DNA of 64,000 bases from Telluribacter humicola (GTDB lineage Bacteria > Bacteroidota > Bacteroidia > Cytophagales > Spirosomataceae). Of this stretch, positions 1 through 7,749 are shown piece after piece; position 1 is the stretch's first letter, and each line of letters begins with the position of its first letter. The stretch covers positions 2,418,001-2,482,000 of the forward strand of contig NZ_JAFIQT010000001.1 of assembly GCF_017355935.1 (NCBI RefSeq), given 5' to 3'. The notes under the pieces are model-generated. The model made no database searches and was not told the DNA's origin. It was given only the letters and a program-made list of their open reading frames with translations. The translations under genes and the position numbers were made by a program.

Positions 1-1
1 G

Positions 2-2761
2 GGCTCCACGGGCGTAGGCTCTTCCTCACGCATCACCATCCGGGGCGAATCCTCCTTTACCAGTAATAATCCGCTCTTTGTCGTAGATGGTATACCCATT
101 AATAACTCCACCATCGTCAACGTGGTGAACGACGACGCCAACGGTTTTCAGGAAATAGATTTCGGCAATGGCGCTATGGAGATCAATCCGGATGATATAG
201 CCTCGGTGTCGGTGCTGAAAGGTCCCGGCGCGGCCGCCCTCTACGGAACGCGGGCCTCCAACGGGGTTATTCTGATTAATACTAAAGACGGATCGCGTAC
301 GGAAGGATTAGGCATAAGCTTTAACAGTACCTTCTTTGCCGAACGCCCCTTTCAGTTGCCCCGCTTTCAGAACCTCTACGGACAGGGCAACAGTGGTGCC
401 TTCAAGTATGTTGATGGTCTGAGTGGGGGAATCAATGATAATATTTCGTACAGCTACGGCCCCCGTATGGAAGGGCAACATATCCCCCAGTACGATAGTC
501 CGGTACAGCTTCCCGATGGCCGTACGGTACGCGGCGGCGACATCTATGTACACGGAGGATTGCCCATTACGCCCACGCCCTTTGTATCGCATCCCGACAA
601 CCTGAAGAACTTCTACGAAACCGGTCACACCGCTATCAATAACCTGGCCATTGCGGGAGGATACACCAAGGGCAATTACCGCCTTTCCTACACGGACCTG
701 AACAGCGAGTCGACCATACCGGGGGTGAATCTTAAGCGGAAGACTCTGGCGGCGCGGCTGCTGTTTGAGCCGGTGAAGCGGATCAGGGTAAGCTCTTCCA
801 TCAACTACATCAACTCCAACAGCGACAACCGGCCCGCCACCAAGTACGGCTCCGAAAATATCAACTACGCCCTAAGCGCGTGGCTGGGCCGCCAGACTAA
901 CGTGGAGCCCATGAAGCAGTACTGGCAGCCGGGGCTCGAAGGGCTACAGCATTACTCCTACAACTACACCTACTTTGATAACCCGTACTTTACCCTATAC
1001 GAAAACCGGAACTCATTCAACCGTGACCGGCTGATTGGTAATGTGGCCGTGACGGCCGACCTGGCGGATCATTTGCAACTGATGGTACGCAGCGGCATGG
1101 ACTACTCGACGGAGGCTCGCCAGTTCAGGAGGGCGTACAGCAGCAACCGGTTCAAGAATGGCGCCTACGCCGAAAACTCCCTGTTCTTCCGGGAGGTCAA
1201 TACGGATTTCCTGCTCAACTACACCCGGAGTTTTGGTAACCTGACGCTGGATATATCTACCGGAGGAAACCGCATGGACCAGCAGGCCCACTTTGACCAG
1301 TACCAGGCCCTGTCGCTGGCGCAGCCGGGTGTATTCAAGCTGAACAACGCCGCCTCGCCAGTGGAAGTGTACCAACAGGCAGCTACCAAGCGCATCAACA
1401 GCCTCTATGGTATAGCCAAGCTGGGATACAAGGATGTGCTTTTCGTGGATATTACCGGCCGTAACGACTGGTCCAGTGCCTTGGCTACGCCTACTTCCAC
1501 GGCCAATACTTCTTTCTTTTATCCATCGATGTCGGCCAGCTGGGTCCTATCCAACCAGTTTAGTTTGCCGTACGTCATTTCATTTGCCAAGCTCCGGGGG
1601 AGTATCGCCAATGTGGGCAACGACACCAATCCTTACCAAACTACCGGTGTATTTAATGCCCGTACGCCGGTATTTTCGCAGCCTACGTTCAGCGATCAGA
1701 ATACCATTGCCAACGCCAACCTGAAACCTGAGTCTACTACGTCGGTGGAGGTAGGTGCTGACCTTCGCCTGTTCGACGACCGGCTGGGCTTTGACCTTAC
1801 CTACTACGACGCGCTCACCAGCAATCAGATCCTCTCTCTGCCGATTGCGATATCTACGGGCTACGGCGAGCGGGTTATTAACGGTGGAGCGTTACGGGCT
1901 CGGGGAGTAGAGGCCGTGGTCAACTATGCCCCCGTCCGGACGCAGGATGTACGGTGGAACATCAGCCTGAACTTCACCCGCAACCGTACTACCGTCGTAT
2001 CGCTGCCTGATGAGGCCGGTACGCTCACCCTCGGATACAACCGCGTGTACGACAACGTCAACCAGACGGTGTGGTACCAGGTACGCGAGGGTGATCGTAT
2101 GGGAGATATGTGGGGAACAGGCTACCTGCGCAACCCGCAGGGTGAATTCGTCGTAGGGGCCAACGGGCAGTACATTGTAGATAATACCCTCAAGAAGCTG
2201 GGCAACTATAATCCTGACTTTATGATGGGACTTTACAACCAGCTAACCGTGAAGAACTGGAATCTGGGCTTTCTGCTCGACTGGCGGCAGGGAGGTATAC
2301 TGGTGTCACGTACTTTGTCCCTGGCCGCGGTTGCCGGGCAGTTGATCGAAACGGCGGACCGACCCGCAGCGGGTATCGTAGCGCCAGGCGTGGTGAATTC
2401 GGGCACCGCCGAGAATCCCAGCTACCAGCCCAATACCAAAGCCATACCGGCTGAGACCTACTACCGCATGTACTACGACCGCAACCACGAAGAGAACAAC
2501 ACCTACGATGCCTCCTACGTCAAGCTGCGGGAAATGAGTATTGGCTATACCCTGCCCGAAACGGCCGGACTGCTGCGGAAGCTGCGCATGCAGCGTCTGA
2601 CGGTAGCGCTGGTGGGGCGCAACCTGCTGGCTCTTTCGGATATCCCTCATTTTGACCCGGAGCAGACTTCCTTCCAGGGGCAGCAACTGCAAAGCGGGGT
2701 AGAGGATATGACCTATCCGACCAGCCGGAATGTAGGGGTGAAGTTGAGTGTGAATTTTTAA
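2..2761 (+). CDS. SusC/RagA-family TonB-dependent outer-membrane transporter (5' end outside window)
   Basis: Outer-membrane beta-barrel that imports a nutrient ligand with TonB energy and a SusD partner. The reading frame is already open at base 2, upstream of the first possible start at 122, so the signal peptide, carboxypeptidase-like domain and start of the plug lie outside the window. Visible plug motifs are RITIRGESS, FVVDGIPI and the family signature VLKGPGAAALYGTRASNGV. The rest is aromatic-rich barrel strands ending in a C-terminal phenylalanine (VGVKLSVNF), as expected for BAM-dependent insertion. SusD follows 127 bases downstream with a long hairpin between them. The substrate cannot be told from the sequence. 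Confidence 0.95.
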   Translation, partial: GSTGVGSSSRITIRGESSFTSNNPLFVVDGIPINNSTIVNVVNDDANGFQEIDFGNGAMEINPDDIASVSVLKGPGAAALYGTRASNGVILINTKDGSRTEGLGISFNSTFFAERPFQLPRFQNLYGQGNSGAFKYVDGLSGGINDNISYSYGPRMEGQHIPQYDSPVQLPDGRTVRGGDIYVHGGLPITPTPFVSHPDNLKNFYETGHTAINNLAIAGGYTKGNYRLSYTDLNSESTIPGVNLKRKTLAARLLFEPVKRIRVSSSINYINSNSDNRPATKYGSENINYALSAWLGRQTNVEPMKQYWQPGLEGLQHYSYNYTYFDNPYFTLYENRNSFNRDRLIGNVAVTADLADHLQLMVRSGMDYSTEARQFRRAYSSNRFKNGAYAENSLFFREVNTDFLLNYTRSFGNLTLDISTGGNRMDQQAHFDQYQALSLAQPGVFKLNNAASPVEVYQQAATKRINSLYGIAKLGYKDVLFVDITGRNDWSSALATPTSTANTSFFYPSMSASWVLSNQFSLPYVISFAKLRGSIANVGNDTNPYQTTGVFNARTPVFSQPTFSDQNTIANANLKPESTTSVEVGADLRLFDDRLGFDLTYYDALTSNQILSLPIAISTGYGERVINGGALRARGVEAVVNYAPVRTQDVRWNISLNFTRNRTTVVSLPDEAGTLTLGYNRVYDNVNQTVWYQVREGDRMGDMWGTGYLRNPQGEFVVGANGQYIVDNTLKKLGNYNPDFMMGLYNQLTVKNWNLGFLLDWRQGGILVSRTLSLAAVAGQLIETADRPAAGIVAPGVVNSGTAENPSYQPNTKAIPAETYYRMYYDRNHEENNTYDASYVKLREMSIGYTLPETAGLLRKLRMQRLTVALVGRNLLALSDIPHFDPEQTSFQGQQLQSGVEDMTYPTSRNVGVKLSVNF

Positions 2762-2771
2762 GAAAATTAGA

Positions 2772-2857
2772 CACAGAGTTTAGAAGAGTTAAGAAATTGA
2801 GTTCCACGAAGTTTTACCTCTGTGGCTTCTGTGCAAGTAACTCTTTTAGACTCTGTG
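2772..2857. repeat. Long susC-susD intercistronic hairpin / palindromic repeat
   Basis: Arms at 2772-2790 and 2839-2857 pair over 19 positions; the only two differences become G-U pairs in RNA, so the stem would be unbroken. A smaller CCAC/GTGG pair sits inside the loop. The CTCTGTG-type wording resembles short palindromic repeats scattered in many bacterial genomes (from memory). In this place it could also tune susD expression against susC. Confidence 0.6.
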
Positions 2858-2888
2858 CCGGGCTGCCGGTGCAGTAAAAAATAGATCA

Positions 2889-4340
2889 ATGAAAAGAAAC
2901 CTATATACTAGAATCCTCATCATAGTCCTGATCGGTAGCCTCCTGAGTTGTACCGAAGGATTCAAAGAAATTAATACCAATCCTAACGCGCCCGTGGACG
3001 TGCAGCCGTCTTTGTTGTTCCGGAAGGTCTTGTTTGACTACGGGGAGCAGATGTCGTACGAGGCCTTTGTAGCGGGTAACCTGCTGGGGCAATATTTTAC
3101 GGCCATTGACTTCAACCTCTTTGACCGGCACAGCCTTACTGAGCCTCAGTACGGAGGCAATCCCTGGCCCTTTATCTACACCAATCTGCGGGACAACGAA
3201 ATTCTCCTGCAAAAGTCCCGCGCCAATCCGGCCTTTGCGGTATACGAGGGGCCTGCACTGATCATAAAAGCCTACATGGCGGCCGCCCTGACGGACCTGT
3301 ACGGGGATGTACCGTATAGCGAAGCCTTACAGGGCAAAACCGGGGTAATCACCCCCGCTTATGATACTCAGGAAGCCATCTATACCGGTCCGGGTGGGGT
3401 CTTGGATAATCTGGAAAAGGGCATCGCCTCTATCCGAAACTACAAAGGAGCTACGCCCCTGCAGGGTGATATCCTCTTCAACGGCAATCTGACGAAGTGG
3501 GTCTTGTTTGCCAATTCGTTAAAGATTAAGTACCTGATGCGCATATCGGGTAAGGTGGATGTAAAAGCTCAACTGCAGAAGGTGGTAGAGGAAGGAGCGT
3601 ACATCAAATCGAATACGGACAATGCGGTGTTCCGGTTTACCGCCAGCCAGCCCAACAATTTCCGGATGGCTACGGCCCGGGTGGGGGACTACAATCTTTT
3701 CATTATGTCCAGAACCATCGAAGAGGTACTTTCCTCCTTACAGGATCCGCGGGTGAAGGTGTACTTCCGGCCTACTGGCTCCAATCCAGCCGTATACAAG
3801 GGACTCTTGAATGGACCCGATGCCTCCAAACTTTCCATTACAGTAGCTAACTATTCACTAACCGGATCTATATTCAGGGAGAATTCTGATAAGCTCTTTG
3901 CCAACTACATGACGGCTGCGGAAACGAGCTTCCTCCTGGCCGAAGCAGCGGAGAAGGGACTGATTGCGGGCGCGGCTAAGGACTGGTACGAGAGGGGGAT
4001 CACCCAGGCCTTTGAGTATTGGCAAACCCCGCTGCCAGCCAACTACCTGACGAGCGAACGGGTAGCCTACGGCAGTAGTGGAGTGGGTGCATTGGAGCAG
4101 ATCCTGACCCAGAAGTGGCTGGCTAACCTGAACAACGGGTACGAGGGCTGGATCGAGTACCGCCGCACGGGATTCCCCCGGCTCAAAACCATATCAGCCA
4201 GCCTGAACAACGGCCTGATACCGATACGCATGCCGTACCCAAATAGTGAAAGTGCTCTGAACGGAGAGCAATTCCAAAAAGCCGCCGACCGCACCCAGGG
4301 CAACAGTGTCAATGTGCCGGTATGGTGGGACGTAAACTAA
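2889..4340 (+). CDS. SusD/RagB-family nutrient-binding lipoprotein (SusD-like_2 type)
   Basis: Surface lipoprotein that closes over the SusC barrel and helps capture the substrate. 483 aa. The N-terminus is a lipoprotein signal with lipobox LLSC (Cys at about residue 20), followed by the INTNPNAP segment typical of the SusD-like_2 branch. TPR-like helices follow, including the MAAALTDLYGDVPYSEAL region. It lies between its SusC and an SSS transporter that begins 10 bases after its stop, which suggests one transcript. Family assignment is firm; ligand unknown. Confidence 0.93.
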   Translation: MKRNLYTRILIIVLIGSLLSCTEGFKEINTNPNAPVDVQPSLLFRKVLFDYGEQMSYEAFVAGNLLGQYFTAIDFNLFDRHSLTEPQYGGNPWPFIYTNLRDNEILLQKSRANPAFAVYEGPALIIKAYMAAALTDLYGDVPYSEALQGKTGVITPAYDTQEAIYTGPGGVLDNLEKGIASIRNYKGATPLQGDILFNGNLTKWVLFANSLKIKYLMRISGKVDVKAQLQKVVEEGAYIKSNTDNAVFRFTASQPNNFRMATARVGDYNLFIMSRTIEEVLSSLQDPRVKVYFRPTGSNPAVYKGLLNGPDASKLSITVANYSLTGSIFRENSDKLFANYMTAAETSFLLAEAAEKGLIAGAAKDWYERGITQAFEYWQTPLPANYLTSERVAYGSSGVGALEQILTQKWLANLNNGYEGWIEYRRTGFPRLKTISASLNNGLIPIRMPYPNSESALNGEQFQKAADRTQGNSVNVPVWWDVN

Positions 4341-4350
4341 CTGGTCCCGA

Positions 4351-5700
4351 ATGACGATTACCGTATTACAATGGGTATTGGTGGTGGCTTCCAGCGTAGG
4401 ACTATACCTGGTATCACCTTTGTCCCGCACTGCCTCCGAATTTTTTAAGGGTGCCCGTAAAGAGCGATCTCCCAATGTGGTCCTGCTGACCAGTAGTCTG
4501 GTCATATCCTGGCTGTTTGCTAAGTCGATTACCAACGCGGCCAATCTGGGGCAGAGTTTTGGGCTGGTTGGGGGCGTGGCCTACGCCGGGTACTATGTAT
4601 CCTTTATCGTAGCAGGATTGGTACTGGTGTCGTTACGGACCCGGGGAGGCTATCGCAGTATTCACCACTTTCTGGAATCGAAGTTTGGCCGGGGTGCGGT
4701 GGTGGTGTTTACCTTTCTGATCCTGATCCGGCTTTACAACGAGGTATGGTCCAATACCATCGTTATCGGTTCGTACTTCGGCGATACGGGTACTACCGAG
4801 TATTACGCTGCCATACTGGTATTTACATTACTCACCCTGGCGTATACCCTCAAGGGCGGGATGAGCAGCTCTATTATGACGGATGTGATCCAGATGGCGC
4901 TCTTTGTCGTGTTGCTGGGCATTATCCTGGGGTTTATACTACCGGAGCAGGGGAGCGTTCAGCCCTTCCTGAGTAGCGGTAGCTGGAAGTTGGGACAGGG
5001 GCTTGACCTGCTGCTGGTAGCCCTTATCCAGTGTTTCAGCTATCCGTTTCATGATCCGGTACTGACCGATAGGGGCTTTATATCCGATACGGGTACTACC
5101 CTGAAGTCTTACTTTGCGGCTGCGGTGATAGGAGCCTTGTGTATAATATTTTTCAGCTTCGTAGGCATCTTTACCCGTCTGTCCGGACTGGAAGGGGAGG
5201 CCCCGGTGGCCGCGGCCCGGTACTTCGGGGCGCCCATGCTCTTGCTCATGAACCTGATCATGGTCACATCAGCCTCTTCTACGCTGGACTCCGCCCTGGC
5301 TTCTTTTTCCAAGCTGGTCAGCATTGATCTGAGCAAAGCTACCACTCCTAAGGTATCCACCGGGCGTATCGCGATGGTGGGGCTGACCGTGCTGGGGACC
5401 ATACCGGTCTTCTTCAATCCGGCTATTCTATCGGCTACTACCATCAGCGGTACCGTAGTACTGGGGCTGGCACCCGTATTCCTGTTCTGGAACCGTCGGG
5501 TACCCCGCTCCGCTTTCTACCTTTCGGTGGTGGGCGGACTGCTGATCGGAGCGGCGCTATCGTTTTATCCTTTACCCGATTCCCTGCTTTTAACTGAGGG
5601 GAAGTACGCCCAGCTGCTAAGTGTCAATATCATTACCAGCGTATACTGTTTTCTGGTGTACCTGGGGAGTACTATGTTTGTAAAAAAAGCCTATGAATAG
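4351..5700 (+). CDS. Sodium:solute symporter (SSS) family membrane protein
   Basis: Inner-membrane transporter with about 12-13 hydrophobic segments in 449 aa. The segments around SLVISWLFAKSITNAAN and YTLKGGMSSSIMTDVIQM match the sodium:solute symporter fold; the GGM..S.MTDVIQ stretch is a good SSS landmark. It starts 10 bases after the SusD stop and its last bases overlap the next start. A plausible role is moving into the cytoplasm the compound brought across the outer membrane by the SusC/SusD pair, but this is inference from position. Substrate unknown; at 449 aa it is on the short side for the family. Confidence 0.85.
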   Translation: MTITVLQWVLVVASSVGLYLVSPLSRTASEFFKGARKERSPNVVLLTSSLVISWLFAKSITNAANLGQSFGLVGGVAYAGYYVSFIVAGLVLVSLRTRGGYRSIHHFLESKFGRGAVVVFTFLILIRLYNEVWSNTIVIGSYFGDTGTTEYYAAILVFTLLTLAYTLKGGMSSSIMTDVIQMALFVVLLGIILGFILPEQGSVQPFLSSGSWKLGQGLDLLLVALIQCFSYPFHDPVLTDRGFISDTGTTLKSYFAAAVIGALCIIFFSFVGIFTRLSGLEGEAPVAAARYFGAPMLLLMNLIMVTSASSTLDSALASFSKLVSIDLSKATTPKVSTGRIAMVGLTVLGTIPVFFNPAILSATTISGTVVLGLAPVFLFWNRRVPRSAFYLSVVGGLLIGAALSFYPLPDSLLLTEGKYAQLLSVNIITSVYCFLVYLGSTMFVKKAYE

Positions 5701-6538
5701 TAGCTCTGATATATTGGGCCTCGGCGACCTGAAGGGAAAGCTTCTGGTATTTGGTGGCCCGTATTCCAATCTTCAGGCGTTGGAAGAACTGAAACGCATG
5801 GCTAATGAGCACGAGATTCCACCCCAAAGTATCATTTGTACGGGTGATATAATCGGGTACTGTGCCCAACCCGAGGAAACGGTACAACTGGTAAAGAGTT
5901 GGGGTATCCACTGTATACAGGGTAATGTGGAGCAGAATATTATAGAAGGGGAAGATAGCTGTGGTTGTAACTTTACCGAAGGCAGCCGCTGTGACTTGTT
6001 TTCCCGTACCTGGTTTCCTTATGCGGTCAGCTCGGTATCCGCCGCCTCTAAAGAGTGGCTCACCACACTACCCCTTCACCTGACCTTTCGCTACGCCGGC
6101 AGGTCCGTAGCTGTAGTACACGGCTCAGCTCAACATATCTCCCAATTTGTTTTTAAATCAACTCCCTGGTCGGTGAAGGAGGAAACCTTCCGGGCTACCG
6201 GCGCTGAAGTAGTACTGGCGGGACATGCCGGATTGCCCTTCGCGGAAGTACAGCAGGACCTTTACTGGCTCAATGCCGGTGTGATCGGGATGCCCGCTAA
6301 CGATGGTACGCCACGCGTATGGTACCTGCTGCTGGATGATGCCGACGGCCACTTTACCTATACCTTCAGGTCTTTCGAATACAACAATAGATTGGCCAAC
6401 CAGCTCATGATGCAGCATCAGTTGCCCGACTCCTACGCCCGCACCCTGCTGACCGGTATCTGGGATAACTGCGAAATCCTGCCCGAGGCGGAGAAGCAGT
6501 TGCAGGGAGAGGCAATCGGGTTGGATAGCGACTTTTAA
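5693..6538 (+). CDS. Metallophosphoesterase-family protein with a GGPYSN first motif
   Basis: 281 aa calcineurin-like phosphoesterase fold. The order of motifs is recognisable: FGGPYSNLQAL near residue 20 where most relatives have a D-x-H motif, then CTGDIIGYCAQP (GD motif), QGNVEQN in place of GNH-E/D, VVHGS and LAGHAG. The usual first Asp and His and the GNH histidine are therefore absent. From memory, proteins with GGPYSN and a DSCGCNF...CD cysteine patch form their own subfamily, so this is probably lineage-typical rather than damage. ATG overlaps the transporter stop by 8 bases, indicating translational coupling. Activity and substrate cannot be stated. Confidence 0.8.
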   Translation: MNSSSDILGLGDLKGKLLVFGGPYSNLQALEELKRMANEHEIPPQSIICTGDIIGYCAQPEETVQLVKSWGIHCIQGNVEQNIIEGEDSCGCNFTEGSRCDLFSRTWFPYAVSSVSAASKEWLTTLPLHLTFRYAGRSVAVVHGSAQHISQFVFKSTPWSVKEETFRATGAEVVLAGHAGLPFAEVQQDLYWLNAGVIGMPANDGTPRVWYLLLDDADGHFTYTFRSFEYNNRLANQLMMQHQLPDSYARTLLTGIWDNCEILPEAEKQLQGEAIGLDSDF

Positions 6539-6581
6539 AGTAAGTTTATATCAAAATTAAAGAGGGGGTTGGAATTTTATT

Positions 6582-6769
6582 TTAGCCCCAGCGTCGAGCG
6601 GCCGCTGCTAGGCGGAAGCTCAGAAGAAATGGTTTAGCAAAGCAGGGCGATACCTGACTTTATATGTGCCGCCCCGCTGGGGCTAATAACGCTCATAAAT
6701 GTTATTCTTCTACTAAGGTATAGCCCGGCAACGACCGACCGTCTCTGGGGCCACTTATGCAACATTTAT
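6582..6769. repeat. REP-like composite palindromic element
   Basis: A perfect 12-base inverted repeat TTAGCCCCAGCG (6582-6593) / CGCTGGGGCTAA (6675-6686) is followed by a 9-base pair ATAAATGTT (6695-6703) / AACATTTAT (6761-6769). No gene is seen in 6539-6825. The GCCCCGCTGGGGC wording resembles palindromic repeats common in Bacteroidota intergenic DNA (from memory). It lies between convergent genes, so read-through blocking is also possible. Confidence 0.55.
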
Positions 6770-6825
6770 AATTCTTTCGTTCGCTACTGATTCAGACATT
6801 AAGAATTCATAATTTATTCCCCCTT

Positions 6826-7611
6826 CTATTCAAACTGAAAAGCAAAGTAGGTGCAGGGCTCCTTTCCGGTATTACGAATGGCGTGAGGTACGTTGGACTG
6901 CAGGAAAATAATATCACCAACACCGGCGGGTATCCACTTGCCATCGATGCTCTCTTCGGCCTGACCTTCGATCAGTAGCAGTATTTCAGCGGCCTTATGC
7001 GTGTGGGGCGGGTGACTCATCTGGCCCTCATTGAGTGTGGTGATGTGCATCTCAAACCGCTCCGAGTGCGCCGTAGCCCGGTCAAATACATCGCGGCGCC
7101 CGCCTTTGTCGTGTGTCCGGTAGTCCAGCTCCTTCCAGTGTTTTACAAATGATCCACCGGCTTTGGTACCCCGTTCCGGCTGAGGCCCCGCCGCCTCGTA
7201 CCGCATGATGTAGTAGGTGACCGGGCCGGTGCTTCTGTTCTCAAAGCCGTGCCTGTCACCGGGCATGAACAGGGCTATGCTGCCGGCTTCGAGCAATTCG
7301 GTTTTTCCATTATAAGTTACAGTGAGCTCACCTTCTTTGACAATAACCAGTTCCTCGTCGGGATGATCGTGCGCTTCATGGGGAGCCTGGCCGGCCTCCA
7401 CGGTGGTAGCGTGGATCTTCAGGTGGGTAAAGTGCGGGGTAGCTCCTTCCAGTAGCACCCGTTGTACTGAACCTGCTTTTCTGGAAAGGGGTGCCTCATC
7501 CCAGCGATAGACCACAGATGGCACCTGGGAGTACTGGGCGCTCGCCACGAAGGAGAAGAGCAGGAGGGAAAGCAGGAGGAGCTTGGCAGAGTTCGTAGAG
7601 CGTAGTAACAT
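6826..7611 (-). CDS. Secreted bicupin protein
   Basis: Two cupin beta-barrels in tandem behind a signal peptide ending near VASAQ. Cupin 1 carries the metal-binding pattern HEAHDHPDEELVIV with a later MPGDRHGFEN; cupin 2 carries HPPHTHKAAEILLLIEG with QSNVPHAIRN. Both barrels keep the His/Glu ligands, so both may bind metal. I prefer the internal ATG at 7611 because it gives a normal signal peptide; an in-frame start at 7641 would add ten residues before it. Related periplasmic bicupins include ureidoglycine aminohydrolase-like proteins, but the substrate here is unknown. Convergent with the phosphoesterase gene, divergent from the metalloprotease. Confidence 0.85.
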   Translation of the reverse strand: MLLRSTNSAKLLLLSLLLFSFVASAQYSQVPSVVYRWDEAPLSRKAGSVQRVLLEGATPHFTHLKIHATTVEAGQAPHEAHDHPDEELVIVKEGELTVTYNGKTELLEAGSIALFMPGDRHGFENRSTGPVTYYIMRYEAAGPQPERGTKAGGSFVKHWKELDYRTHDKGGRRDVFDRATAHSERFEMHITTLNEGQMSHPPHTHKAAEILLLIEGQAEESIDGKWIPAGVGDIIFLQSNVPHAIRNTGKEPCTYFAFQFE

Positions 7612-7749
7612 AGGAGCCGGGGTAAATGGATATCCTACCAAAGAGCTTATGCACCGCTCTCCTACTTATTTGTAGGGTTGATTCAGGATTTAGCCCTATA
7701 TTTAAACAGAGTTTACTACCCTATTTCTTTTCATTAAACGTAACGATCA

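Noticed and set aside
5693-6538. Phosphoesterase as a degraded pseudogene
   Set aside because: The frame is complete, coupled to its neighbour, and the GGPYSN variant seems to be a family trait rather than random loss.
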